Made by a program: the position numbers and the translations under genes. From Lentzea nigeriaca (GTDB taxonomy: Bacteria; Actinomycetota; Actinomycetes; Mycobacteriales; Pseudonocardiaceae), in NCBI RefSeq assembly GCF_016907955.1, contig NZ_JAFBCX010000003.1, positions 496,001-560,000 of the forward strand: a DNA stretch of 64,000 nucleotides. The letters run 5' to 3'. The notes under the pieces were generated by a model that was not told where the DNA came from, searched no databases, and saw only the letters and a program-made list of their open reading frames with translations. The number at the start of each line of letters is the position of its first letter. Position 1 is the stretch's first letter. Below, piece after piece: positions 44,177-52,763 of the stretch.

Positions 44177-45085
44177 GTGCGAACCCGGCGATCACCGCTG
44201 AACGGCGAGCCCGCGACCTACCGGTGGCGACCGGCGCCGGGTGAGCTGGCCGTATCGGCCATGCGACTGGAACACGACGCCGAGATCAACGGCGCGTTCG
44301 AGGCGCACTCCCACGACTTCCCCGGCATCGCCTACTTCCGCGCGGACGGCGGCATCGTTCGCTACGGCAAGAAGGTCAGGCACGTCGAGGCGGGCGACCT
44401 GTTCGTGATCGCACCCGGTGACGTCATGGGCCGGTCCGACCGCGACGATCTCGTCGGCGCGCAGGGCTGGGGCGTGTTCTTCACCGCCGACGCGCTCGGC
44501 CCGGACACCCCTGGCGCCCACCTGGCGTGGCGCACCCATCCGCTGCTGTTCCCGTTCGTCCGCGGCGGCGCGATCGGTGCGTTGCGGCTCAAGGTGCCAC
44601 CACCGGACCGTGACGGCTGGACCGCCCGCATCGAGGCGTTGCACGACGAGTTGACGCACCGCCGCGACGGCTACCGCGAGGCCGTGTCGGCGCATCTCGT
44701 GTTGCTGCTGGTCGGGGTGTCCCGGCTGGCCGCGGACGTGGTCGGCGACCTGCGCGAGAACGCCGAACCGCTGCTCGCCGAGGTGTTCGACGTGATCGAA
44801 CGGCGCTACCGGGAACCGTTGTCGCTGCGCGAGGTGGCGGCGGCGGTGAACATCTCCCCCGGCCACCTGACGTCCACGGTGCGCAAGCGGACCGGGCGGA
44901 CCGTGCAGGAGTGGATCACCGAACGCCGGATGGTCCAGGCCAGGCGCCTGCTGACCGTCACCGAGCTGACGATCAGCGACATCGGGCGGCAGGTGGGCTT
45001 CCCGGACGCCGGGTACTTCGCCCGCACGTTCGGCAAGGTGCACGGCATGAGCCCGACGCGGTGGCGTCGCGTGAACGTGGGCTGA
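44177..45085 (+). CDS. AraC-family transcriptional regulator
   Basis: A 302-residue AraC regulator from the preferred GTG start at 44177. The N-terminal cupin-like sensor (about 20-130) has GAFEAHSHDFPGIAYF and KVRHVEAGDLFVIAPGDV. The C-terminal double helix-turn-helix (about 205-300) reads PLSLREVAAAVNISPGHLTSTVRKRTGRTVQEWITERR and LTISDIGRQVGFPDAGYFARTFGKVHGMSPTRWRR. An ATG at 44105 in the same frame would add 24 residues but would overlap the divergent methyltransferase start, leaving no promoter. The ligand is unknown; the methyltransferase is the obvious candidate target. Confidence 0.87.
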   Translation: MRTRRSPLNGEPATYRWRPAPGELAVSAMRLEHDAEINGAFEAHSHDFPGIAYFRADGGIVRYGKKVRHVEAGDLFVIAPGDVMGRSDRDDLVGAQGWGVFFTADALGPDTPGAHLAWRTHPLLFPFVRGGAIGALRLKVPPPDRDGWTARIEALHDELTHRRDGYREAVSAHLVLLLVGVSRLAADVVGDLRENAEPLLAEVFDVIERRYREPLSLREVAAAVNISPGHLTSTVRKRTGRTVQEWITERRMVQARRLLTVTELTISDIGRQVGFPDAGYFARTFGKVHGMSPTRWRRVNVG

Positions 45086-45098
45086 ACTCCTGCGAACG

Positions 45099-45128
45099 AC
45101 CCGGCGAGGCAGTACCGGTTCGCCGGGT
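45099..45128 (+). terminator. hairpin after the araC-type gene
   Basis: ACCCGGCGA (45099-45107) pairs perfectly with TCGCCGGGT (45120-45128) across a 12-base loop. The flanks are partly complementary too. It is followed by a pyrimidine-rich run. It lies 14 bases after the AraC-type stop and before gtrA, so it may end that transcript. The U-tract is weak, as is common in high-GC genomes. Confidence 0.45.
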
Positions 45129-45160
45129 TCGTCCTTCTCGATCATGGCAATGTCGACACC

Positions 45161-45631
45161 ATGACCGGCAACACCTTGGCAGACAAAGGACAGCGGTTCC
45201 ACGCGCTGATGGAAGCCGTCGTGAGGTGGCTGCCGTTCGGTCTCGCGGAGGTCGTCGCGCCGAGCTTCCTGGGCTTCGCGCTGATCAACGGGTTCACGTT
45301 CGCCGTCGACCTGTTGCTGCTCACGGCGTTCCGCAGCGGTCTGGGTCTGCCGGTGCCGCTCGCGTTCACCGTGGCGTACGTCCTCGCGTTCGGCCTGAGC
45401 TTCGTGCTCAACCGCGCGCTGAACTTCCGCTCGCACGCCCCCGTCGGCCCGCAGGCAGGCCTCTACGCGGTGGCGATCGTGATCAACTATCTGGCGTTCA
45501 TCCTCGGTCTCGGCAGCGCGCTGACCGCGATCGGCGTGCAGTACCTCGTGTCGCGCGTCGTCGCCGGCGCCTGCGAGGCCGCCTTCATGTACAGCGTGAT
45601 GCGCTGGATCATCTTCCGCGACCCGAGGTAG
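45161..45631 (+). CDS. GtrA-family membrane protein
   Basis: A 156-residue membrane protein with four hydrophobic segments at about 35-58 (FLGFALINGFTFAVDLLLLTA), 66-88, 97-118 and 125-145. The motif ALSFVLNR-like FGLSFVLNRALNFRSH after the second segment is the signature of GtrA proteins, which help move isoprenoid-linked sugars across the membrane or act with glycosyltransferases of the cell envelope. No glycosyltransferase is adjacent. It ends one base pair or so from the convergent DUF2630 gene. Confidence 0.82.
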   Translation: MTGNTLADKGQRFHALMEAVVRWLPFGLAEVVAPSFLGFALINGFTFAVDLLLLTAFRSGLGLPVPLAFTVAYVLAFGLSFVLNRALNFRSHAPVGPQAGLYAVAIVINYLAFILGLGSALTAIGVQYLVSRVVAGACEAAFMYSVMRWIIFRDPR

Positions 45632-45633
45632 AG

Positions 45634-45879
45634 CTACTGCAGGTAGCCCTCGACCTCACCGACCGAACGAGCCGCGACACCCTCCGCGTCCTCGCCCTGA
45701 TCGCGAGCCGACCGCCGGCGCCGCAGCAGGTCCCAGCACTGGTCGAGGGCCTCCTCCAGGGCGCGCAGCCGCGCGTGCTCCTCGTCCGTGGTGATCTCGC
45801 CGGCCGCGAGCTGCTCACGCAGCCTGTGCTCCTCGTCGACCAGTTCGTTGATGCGGCCGAGCACGTTCTCGTCGCTCAT
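45634..45879 (-). CDS. DUF2630-family small protein
   Basis: An 81-residue acidic coiled-coil protein. SDENVLGRINELVDEEHRLREQL, the central EEHARLRALEEALDQCWDLLRRRRSARDQG, and a C-terminal VEGYLQ are all diagnostic of DUF2630, an actinobacterial family of unknown function often found near stress genes. It directly follows the SnoaL-like gene with no gap (start at 45879, upstream stop at 45880), so the two are co-transcribed. Confidence 0.8.
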   Translation of the reverse strand: MSDENVLGRINELVDEEHRLREQLAAGEITTDEEHARLRALEEALDQCWDLLRRRRSARDQGEDAEGVAARSVGEVEGYLQ

Positions 45880-46185
45880 CTACGCCTGTCCCGTCTCGAA
45901 TCGGCTGACCTTCCCCGACTCTACGACGAACCGCCAGTACGTGCGCATCTCGCCCCAGGTGTCGTTGCGGTACCGGATGATCAGCGACTTCCCACCGTCG
46001 GCTTCGGACTCGACCTCCATGTGCCCGTTGTCGTCGAAGATCTCCTTGTCCGTCCACGCGCGGAGATCGCGGTCCGTGCCGTCGTCGGACATGGTCGCTT
46101 CCGGCGTGAGCAGGTCGAAGAACGCGGTTCTGTCGCCCGCGTTCACCGCGGCGATGAAGGCGCTCACGGTCGGGTCGCTGGTCAT
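45880..46185 (-). CDS. SnoaL/NTF2-like fold protein
   Basis: A 101-residue protein with the cone-shaped NTF2-like pattern: SAFIAAVNAGDRTAFFDLLTPEATMSDDGTDR, then KEIFDDNGHMEVES and a run of beta strands (SLIIRYRNDTWGEMRTYWRFVVESGKV). Proteins of this fold bind small molecules or act as isomerases or hydrolases. No catalytic residues can be assigned. The start at 46185 is the first that gives the fold's N-terminal helix. It is followed immediately by the DUF2630 gene. Confidence 0.75.
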   Translation of the reverse strand: MTSDPTVSAFIAAVNAGDRTAFFDLLTPEATMSDDGTDRDLRAWTDKEIFDDNGHMEVESEADGGKSLIIRYRNDTWGEMRTYWRFVVESGKVSRFETGQA

Positions 46186-46246
46186 GGTGCCCAGTCTGGT
46201 AGCAAACAGTCTTGTCGCAAACCGACCTACACCGCACGTGGAACGA

Positions 46247-46633
46247 CTACGGCACGGCGGCCAGGGACAGGCTGTTGCCGTCCGGGTCGAGCACCTCGAC
46301 GTGCCGGACACCGTTGGAATACGTCTCCGTCGGTCCGTGACGCAGACCGTGCCGGGCGATCCGGGCCATGGCCTCGTCGAACTCCGTCCCGCTCACCCCG
46401 AACGTGATCATCGACCCGCCGACGCGCTGCGCCCGCACCTCTCGGGCGTCGATGACGACGTACGCGTTCTCCCCCACCTGCCAGAGGTGTTCCTCACCGA
46501 TGATCTCGTCCGCCTTGCGGCCGAAGAACACCTCGTACCACTCCATCGACCTGGCGAGGTCGCTCACACACATCACGCTGTACAGGTCCACCTGGTCCAC
46601 TCCTCCCGTGTTCGGGAGGGTGGACCGGGCCAA
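46247..46633 (-). CDS. VOC-superfamily (glyoxalase/bleomycin-resistance-like) protein
   Basis: A 128-residue single VOC module: DQVDLYSVMCVSDLARSMEWYEVFFGRKAD, HLWQVGENAYVVIDAREV and HVEVLDPDGNSLSLAAVP, the beta-alpha-beta-beta-beta pairs of the family. Metal-ligand positions are only partly conserved (E in HVEVLDPDG is present). It could be a binding or resistance protein or a small dioxygenase-fold enzyme. It is 61 bases upstream of the SnoaL-like gene on the same strand and may be co-transcribed with it. Confidence 0.8.
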   Translation of the reverse strand: MARSTLPNTGGVDQVDLYSVMCVSDLARSMEWYEVFFGRKADEIIGEEHLWQVGENAYVVIDAREVRAQRVGGSMITFGVSGTEFDEAMARIARHGLRHGPTETYSNGVRHVEVLDPDGNSLSLAAVP

Positions 46634-46833
46634 GGCCCCGAACTCATCGCGTCAGCTCGTGCGAGGCAGCATCACGGTCGAAGGAACTGAAACGGTGGTG
46701 CCGACGGTCCAGACCCCCAGGCCGGACCGGCGGCACGTCCGCGAAATCCCCACCTGTCGAGCGTTGTCCCAGGCCCCTCACCGGGAAAGACGTTCGGACG
46801 ACCCCGGACAGATCCGGACAGCCGGTCAGCCGG

Positions 46834-47259
46834 TCAGCCCACCCACTTGGAGCAACGGTCCTCACCGGGGCCGAGACACACGCGCGCCTCGAACCAGTCA
46901 ACCACCACGTTGGCCGGCGCGGCCCAGACGACGTCAGTCTTCACGCCGACACCAGATGCGATGGCGATCGGTTCCTTGTAACTGACCCCGTTGTACTTGC
47001 CGTAGAGCACCCACAGCCTGGCGTCGAGGCCGTCGTCGGCGGTGTCCTTCACGTACGACGGCAGGCGCAACGTCACCGAACGCTCGGCGAACCTGCCGTC
47101 CACGCTCGTTTCGCCGCCGGACAGGCCCGCCTTGAGCACGAACGTTCCCGGCCGTGGCGCACCGGGATCGTAAACGGGATCACGGGCCGCGTCCGCTGCG
47201 GGCGTGACGAGCACACCGAGGACCAGGGCGGCGGCGACAGCCGCGGACATCCTCATCAT
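46834..47259 (-). CDS. small secreted protein, second copy of a tandem pair
   Basis: A 141-residue exported protein with a Sec signal peptide (about 1-25, ending TPAADAA). The mature part is a beta-rich domain with SYVKDTADDGLDARLWVLYGKY-type sequence and a C-terminal VCLGPGEDRCSKWVG pair of cysteines (C128 and C136). It is the same length as, and clearly a duplicate of, the gene upstream, but the first cysteine pair of that copy is replaced by R26 and R36. Its ATG overlaps the stop of the upstream copy (TGATG). The family is unknown to me; it may be an inhibitor- or lectin-like secreted domain. Confidence 0.75.
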   Translation of the reverse strand: MMRMSAAVAAALVLGVLVTPAADAARDPVYDPGAPRPGTFVLKAGLSGGETSVDGRFAERSVTLRLPSYVKDTADDGLDARLWVLYGKYNGVSYKEPIAIASGVGVKTDVVWAAPANVVVDWFEARVCLGPGEDRCSKWVG

Positions 47260-47684
47260 CAGCCCACCCACCTGGTGCAGCGGTCCTCACCAGTGCCGAG
47301 ACACACGCGCACCTGGAACCAGTTGACCACCACATCGGCCGGCCCTGTCCACACGACGTCCGTCTTCGCGCCGAGGCCCGAGGCGGTGGCGATCTGTTCC
47401 TTGTAGAGAACGCCGTTGTACTTGCCGTAGAGCACCCACAGCCTGGCGTCGAGGTCGTCGTCGGCGGTGTCCTTCACGTACGACGGCGCACGCAACGCCA
47501 CCGAGTGCTCGACCCACTTGCCGTGCACCTCCGTCTCACCGCCGGGCAGGTCGACCTTGATCACGAACTTCCCCGGACACGGCGAGCCCGGATCGTAAAC
47601 CGGATCGCACGCCGCTCTCGCAGCCGGCGCGACGAGCACGCCGAGGGCCAGGGCAGCAGCCATCGACACAGCAAACCTCTTCAT
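47259..47684 (-). CDS. small secreted protein, first copy of a tandem pair
   Basis: A 141-residue exported protein with a signal peptide (about 1-25, ending APAARAA). The mature domain holds four cysteines, C26 and C36 in CDPVYDPGSPCPG and C128 and C136 in VCLGTGEDRCTRWVG, probably two disulphides. Shared core sequence with the downstream copy includes DARLWVLYGKYNGV and VVWTGPADVVVNWF. GGGGGAAC precedes the ATG at 47684. It lies 44 bases after the frameshifted NB-ARC/TPR regulator on the same strand. Function unknown. Confidence 0.75.
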   Translation of the reverse strand: MKRFAVSMAAALALGVLVAPAARAACDPVYDPGSPCPGKFVIKVDLPGGETEVHGKWVEHSVALRAPSYVKDTADDDLDARLWVLYGKYNGVLYKEQIATASGLGAKTDVVWTGPADVVVNWFQVRVCLGTGEDRCTRWVG

Positions 47685-47728
47685 GAGTTCCCCCCTCTGA
47701 CCACGGATGTACCAAGTGCCGTGGCACC

Positions 47729-50304
47729 TCACAAGCCGTTCGGACGATCCCGGACACCCCGATATCCGGCCCTCGCCAGCACTTCCTCTGCCCGCAGCCG
47801 TGTTTCCGACGCCGCGGCCGCATCGCCCTGTGCCTCGTACGCCCTGGTCAGAGCCACGAGCGCGAGACCGGCCAGGATGCTCTGACCGGTGGCGTCCGCA
47901 CGTTCGTGCGCCTGGGAAGCGTCGCTCACGGCGGCCTCGGCGTCACCGGCGGCGAGGTCCAGCCAGGCCAGCTCGACCAGTGCGTCGGCCACGCCGTGGC
48001 CGTAGCCGATCTCGACCGCCATCCGCCACGCCCTGCGCAGGTCATCCGTACGGCCACGAATCGCGGCGACCGTGATCAGCGCGTCGATCTCCACCCGGCC
48101 GGAGCCCTTGGCGAGGGCGAGCGCCTGGTCCGCGCACCGCAGCGCTTCCTCTGGCCGTCCGGCGTCGCGGTGGACGCGGGCGAGGTCGTCGAACGCCGCG
48201 GCCTCGCTGACCCGGTCCTCGTGGTCGTGGTTGAGCTGCCGCGCCCGTTCCAGGAAGTGCGCGGCCTGGTCGAGGTCGCGAGGTAGCGGTGCACGACACC
48301 GAGCGCGCCGAGCGAGTTCGCGGCGGAACGGGTCTCGCCGATCTCCTCCCGCAGCTCCACGGCGAGCTTCAGGTCGGCCGCGGCCTCGACCAGCCGGCCC
48401 AGCCGCATCTCGGTCAGGCCGAGGTTGCCCAGCGACCGCGCGCGCCTCGCCGTGTCGCCGATCTCGGTGTAGAAGGCCAGTTCGCGGCGCAGGCAGTCGG
48501 CCGCCTCCTCCAGCGAGCCGAGCTCGGAGTAGACGCCGCCCAGGTTGCCGAGTGTGCTGAACTCGCGGAACCGGTCCCCCGCCGCCCGGCTGAACTCGAC
48601 GGCGCGCTCGAAGTGCGTGGCGGCGGACCGGTGATCGCCCGCGCCCCAGTGCGCGGTGCCCAGCGACAGGTGCATCGCGGCGGACGCGCTCGGATTCCCC
48701 GCCGCAGCGGCCAGGCCCACCCGAGCAACGGCCAGCCATTCCGCGGTGTGGCGGCGCAACCAGTAGCAGCCGCGCAGCGCGTCGGTCAGCAGCCACGCCA
48801 TCGGTGCCTGTCCCAGCGACTCCGCCCGTTCGACGGCAGTGACCAAAGTGGACCGTTCCACGTCGAACCACTGCAACGCTTCGGTGGCATTGGCGAACGT
48901 GTGCCGCGGAGTGATGGTCGCGAGCACCGAGAAATCCGGGCGCACAGCGCGTGCCGCCGCCACGGCCAGGTCCAGGTACTGCGCGTAGAGACGGCCGATC
49001 GACTCGTCGGTGGCGTTTTCCTCTGCCGCATACCGTTCACGCGCGTAGAGGCGCAGCAGGTCGTGCAGCCCGTACCGGCCCGCTGACCTCACCTCGACCA
49101 GGTGCGCGGTGACCAGCGTACGCAGCGCGGCCTCGGCGTCCCTGCCGTCGAGCAACGCCGCCGCGGCACGGGCCGGCAGCTCCGGTCCCGGCGCCATTCC
49201 CATGCGGCGGAACAACATCCGCGCCACCGGGTCCAGCGCCGCGCAGGAGTGGTCGAACGTCGTGCGCACCGCGGCGTCGGAGTCGCCCTCCACCTCCAGC
49301 GCGGTGAGCCGGTCGCCCGCGGTGAGCTCCGCCATCAGCTCCGCGATCGTCTGATGTGGACGGTCGGCGAGGTTCGCTGCGGTGATCCGCAACGCCAGCG
49401 GGAGATAGCCGCACAGCCGCACGAGCTCCTCGACGGTCGCTTCCTCGCGCAGCACCCGTTCCGGGCCGAGCACGCCGATCACCACGGCCGGGGCTTCCTC
49501 CGGCGTGAGCACACCGAGTTCCAGCCGGTGCGCGCCATCGCGAGCGACGAGCCCTGCCAGGCGATGCCGGCTCGTCACGACCGTCATGCAGCCCGGCCCG
49601 CCGGGCACCAGCGGCCGCACGTGCGCGGCGCTCGGCGCGTTGTCCACCATGACGAGAACGCGCTTGTCCGACGTGATCGATCGGTACATGCCGATCATCG
49701 CGTCCTGCTGCAGCGGGATGTCCTCGCCGGGCACGCCGAACGCGCGGATCGCGAGCGCCAGCGCCTGGTCCGGGGTGACCGGCGGACCCGACGAGTAGCC
49801 GCGCAGGTCGAGGTACAGCTGACCGTCCGGGAACCGGTTCGCCACCTGGTGCGCCCACTGCACGGCCAGCGCCGTCTTGCCCACACCGGGAATCCCGCAC
49901 ACCACCGCGAGCCTGTTGCCACCCTCCAGCAGCGCGGTGAGCTCCTTGAACGCCTTGGCACGCCCGGTGAAACCCGGCACGACCGCCGGCAGGTGGCGCG
50001 GCACCACGGCCGAGGCGACCGGAACGCGGGCAGGTTCGGCCTGCACCCGGCGCCAGGCCGCGAGCCACGGCGCGATCTCGTCCTCCCGCACGCTGAACGC
50101 CCGCAGCAGCCCGCGGAACACCTCGAGCGTCGGCGCGGTCTTCCTGCGCGGGTTGAGCGCGTCGGCCAGGGTGCTGCGGGCGAGACCGGACAGCTTCTCC
50201 ATCTGCCGCAACGAGGGATTTCCCGCCCACACCTTCAACGCACGCAGCTGAGCGATCAGCTCGTCGAGCGCGTGCGCCTCGTCAGGTCTCGGGCCGGCGG
50301 ACAT
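47729..50304 (-). pseudogene. AfsR/NB-ARC-TPR regulator interrupted by a single-base frameshift
   Basis: The gene encodes an N-terminal helical/helix-turn-helix region (about 1-90, LRQMEKLSGLARSTLADALNP), an NB-ARC ATPase (P-loop GIPGVGKTAL at 137-146, then VLVMVDNAP and TSRHRLAGLV) and a C-terminal TPR array, as in AfsR-like STAND regulators. At about 48280 the frame breaks inside a TPR. After GVVHRYLA the first frame turns into nonsense while the next frame continues properly as RDLDQAAHFLERARQLNHDHE through EALRCADQALALAKGSG to the stop at 47729. One missing G/C would restore YLGDLDQA and give 858 residues. Whether this is decay or a sequencing error cannot be told here. Confidence 0.85.
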
Positions 50305-50425
50305 GCTTGAAGCCTAATGATCGCGCGATCGTGGCGTGGTGTTTGGCGTTCACAGCGGTCGGCCATCCCTCTGAGCTGCATCCGACGACCCGCGCAGAAA
50401 CGCCTTCCCGTTGAAGATCCCGCGC

Positions 50426-50450
50426 GTCTGAAGTCCGCGCTCACGGGTAC
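50426..50450 (+). promoter_or_regulatory. sigma-B/sigma-F-type promoter of the DoxX-like gene
   Basis: GTCTG (50426-50430), a 14-base spacer and GGGTAC (50445-50450) fit the actinobacterial sigma-B consensus GNNTN-N14-16-GGGTAC/T. It lies 36 bases upstream of the ATG at 50486. It is one of several such elements in this half of the window. Confidence 0.55.
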
Positions 50451-50485
50451 CCGGCGGTTTCCCCAGGCACGGAGGAGGCCACGAC

Positions 50486-50906
50486 ATGATCAGCCGCTCG
50501 CTTCTGCGGCAACTGCCCGCACGCGTCGCCGCCGGGGCGTTCGTGTTGCACTCAGGGCTCGGCAAGCGCAAGGCCGACGAGGACACGGCGGGAAAGCTGC
50601 ACGGCTGGGCCTCGAGCACCTACCCGGTGCTCGGCAAGCTCGACGCACGGCGGTTCACCAGGCTGCTCGCCGCCGGCGAGATGGCGACCGGTGCGGCGCT
50701 GCTGATGCCGTTCGTGCCGGCGGTCGTCGCCGGTGCCGTGCTCACCGGGTTCTCCGGGGCGTTGCTCGGCCTGTACGCGACGACGCCGGGAATGCGGCGC
50801 AAGGGCAGCATTCTGGCCCACTGAGCAGGGCATCGGGCTCGCCAAGGACGTGTGGATGCTCGGCATCGGCCTGTCCCTCGTGCTCGACGGCGTGACGCGG
50901 GACTGA
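50486..50906 (+). pseudogene. DoxX-like membrane protein with a single-base frameshift
   Basis: The first frame gives MISRSLLRQLPARVAAGAFVLHSG and two hydrophobic segments (LLAAGEMATGAALLMPFVPAVVAG, VLTGFSGALLGLY), then stops early after SILAH. In the next frame the sequence goes on as EQGIGLAKDVWMLGIGLSLVLDGVTRD, the expected last membrane segment of DoxX-like proteins. Removing one T near 50814 would join them (KGSIRPTEQGIG) and give 139 residues. GGAGGAGG precedes the ATG. The gene is damaged or the base is a sequencing error. The short form of 112 residues would lack the last membrane helix. Confidence 0.75.
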
Positions 50907-50911
50907 CCCCC

Positions 50912-50937
50912 GGTTGATCCGTGAACAAGCCGGGTAG
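50912..50937 (+). promoter_or_regulatory. sigma-B/sigma-F-type promoter of the PRC-barrel gene
   Basis: GGTTG (50912-50916), 15 bases, GGGTAG (50932-50937). It matches the GTTT/GGGTA class of stress promoters and lies 37 bases before the PRC-barrel start codon. Confidence 0.6.
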
Positions 50938-50974
50938 CCGATTCGTGTGACCGCAGACGACCAGGGAGGCTGAG

Positions 50975-51394
50975 ATGCAACCAGTCCCGTTCGTCCCGTG
51001 GGTCTGGAGAGATCCGTCCTGGATGAACGAGCCCGTACCCGACGAGTCGAGGCCCGACGAGGCCGAGCTCGCCCGGCGCCCTGACACCGGCCTGATCGGC
51101 TACGAGGTCGAGGCGACCGACGGCAGCCTCGGCAAGATCGACGACGACAACGCCAAGGTGCCCAACGACTGCCTGATGATCTCCACGGGCCCATGGATCT
51201 TCGGGCGCACCGTCGTTCTGCCAGTGGGCACGGTGCAGCGCGTGGACCACAATGAACGCAAGGTCTACGTCGACCGCACCAAGGAGCAGATCAAGAACGC
51301 GCCCGAGTACGACCCGGACGACCACGAGGAGTACCGGCGTCGCACGGGCGAGTACTACACCGAGAGCTACCGCGCGATGCCGCCGCTGCTCTAG
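50975..51394 (+). CDS. PRC-barrel domain protein
   Basis: A 139-residue soluble protein. Residues about 35-95 form a PRC barrel: GLIGYEVEATDGSLGKIDDDNAKVPNDCLMISTGPWIFGRTVVLPVGTVQRVD. Polar flanks rich in Asp, Glu and Tyr follow (EYDPDDHEEYRRRTGEYYTESY). Proteins of this kind are common members of actinobacterial general-stress regulons, but their function is unknown. GGGAGGC stands before the ATG and a sigma-B-type promoter lies 37 bases upstream. A 42-codon membrane protein gene follows in the same direction. Confidence 0.82.
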   Translation: MQPVPFVPWVWRDPSWMNEPVPDESRPDEAELARRPDTGLIGYEVEATDGSLGKIDDDNAKVPNDCLMISTGPWIFGRTVVLPVGTVQRVDHNERKVYVDRTKEQIKNAPEYDPDDHEEYRRRTGEYYTESYRAMPPLL

Positions 51395-51414
51395 GCACCG
51401 AAGGGGGCCGCCCG

Positions 51415-51543
51415 ATGAAGAAGGACGAGGACCTCAAGAGGCAGACCAACATCGAGCGCGTCGTGACCGCGCGGTCGGGCCTCGGCGTGCTGGCCGGGAT
51501 CGCCGTCATCTGGGTGGTGCTGCGCTGGATCAGGCACGGCTAG
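51415..51543 (+). CDS. small single-pass membrane protein
   Basis: A 42-residue protein of sequence type MKKDEDLKRQTNIERVVTA followed by a hydrophobic helix (GLGVLAGIAVIWVVLRWI, about 22-39) and a basic end. AAGGGGG lies ten bases before the ATG, and the gene is 20 bases after the PRC-barrel stop, so it is probably co-expressed with it. Its stop overlaps the convergent RsbU-like gene by four bases. Function unknown. It is easily missed by automatic annotation because of its size. Confidence 0.6.
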   Translation: MKKDEDLKRQTNIERVVTARSGLGVLAGIAVIWVVLRWIRHG

Positions 51544-52712
51544 AGCCCCTGCACGACCAACGACTTCCCGCGGTCGTGCTGCCACTCCACCAGCAGTGCG
51601 CTCGCGTCGTCCTGCAGCCGCCCGTTCTGGTGCTCGAGCACCGTGCGCATCAGGCGCCGCAACGTCTCGGGCGCAGCGCACCCGTCGGCCTCGCGGCGGA
51701 TCACGAAGTCCGCGAACCGCCGCAGGCCGAACTGCCGGCCGTGGGGGTCCCGCGCCTCGACGATGCCGTCGGTGTAGAAGAGCAGGCGGTCGCCCGGTTC
51801 GAGATGTTCGTGGCACAGCACGGGTTTCGCGGGCAGACCGAAGCCCATCGGCGGCGCCGGACGGCAGCGCAACTGCCGCAGCCAGCGGCCCTGGCGGATC
51901 AGCAGCGGCGCGGGATGGCCGCGGTTCACCCAGCTCAGCACGCCGGTGCGGTAGTCGAGGGCGGCGAGCACGCCGGTGGCGAACCGCAGGCCGCCGAACT
52001 GCTCGTCGATCACCTCGTCCACGGCGACGCTGGTGTCGACCAGGTTCAGGCCGCGGCGGCGGTGGTTGCGGCACGTGCCGGTGGCCAGCGCGACGGTCAG
52101 GCCAGCCGACTGGTCGTGGCCCATCGCGTCGAAGATCGACAGGTGCACCACGTCGCCCTCGATCGCGTAGTCGACGGCGTCACCGCCGATGTCGTACGCG
52201 GGTTCCAGGACGGCGGTGAGCACGAGGCTGTCCGTGGCGAACGTGAGCGGCGGCATCAACGGCCAGACGACCTCGGACGCCACGGTCATCGGACGGGTGC
52301 GCACCAGGCGCTGGAAGGTGTCGCTGTGCGGTCGTTTGCTCACCAGCATGAGCGCGAGCAACGATGCCAACGCCTTCAGGTTGTCCACGGTGCACTTCGA
52401 GTCGTCGGGTGCGCCAACGCCGAGCACGCCCAGTCGTTCCGTGCCGTCGAGCAAAGGGATCCAGAAGTGATGACCGGTCGCCCGCGTGGTGGAGACCAGC
52501 GTGATGTCGCGGAACGCCCTGCCGGCGAGGCTCGCGTCTATCGGGAACGACCGCATGCCATCCGGAGCGAGCGCGACCAGCACCTCTTCCCGCAGGTCCG
52601 CGAGCAGGATCACCACCTCGGAGAACCCCACGGCGGCCGCACGCTCCCCTACCAGCTCGGGGAGCATCTCCAGGGTGACGAGGTGGCTGTCCTCGAGCAG
52701 GTTCGCGAGCAT
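51540..52712 (-). CDS. RsbU-like PP2C phosphatase with GAF domain
   Basis: A 390-residue protein with an N-terminal GAF sensor (about 15-135: ERAAAVGFSEVVILLADLREEVLVAL and GTERLGVLGVGAP) and a C-terminal SpoIIE/RsbU phosphatase (about 150-385). Metal-binding acids are visible in EPAYDIGGDAVDYAIEGD, IFDAMGHDQSAGLTV and DGIVEARDP, with ASALLVEW at the end. Such enzymes dephosphorylate STAS anti-anti-sigma factors and so release stress sigma factors. The next gene on the same strand, 52764-53141 upstream, encodes a STAS protein, its natural partner. Confidence 0.9.
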   Translation of the reverse strand: MLANLLEDSHLVTLEMLPELVGERAAAVGFSEVVILLADLREEVLVALAPDGMRSFPIDASLAGRAFRDITLVSTTRATGHHFWIPLLDGTERLGVLGVGAPDDSKCTVDNLKALASLLALMLVSKRPHSDTFQRLVRTRPMTVASEVVWPLMPPLTFATDSLVLTAVLEPAYDIGGDAVDYAIEGDVVHLSIFDAMGHDQSAGLTVALATGTCRNHRRRGLNLVDTSVAVDEVIDEQFGGLRFATGVLAALDYRTGVLSWVNRGHPAPLLIRQGRWLRQLRCRPAPPMGFGLPAKPVLCHEHLEPGDRLLFYTDGIVEARDPHGRQFGLRRFADFVIRREADGCAAPETLRRLMRTVLEHQNGRLQDDASALLVEWQHDRGKSLVVQGL

Positions 52713-52763
52713 GGCGAAGGCCGGGTCCGTGGACGCTCCTCCTCTCAGTCCGGTGTGGACGGA

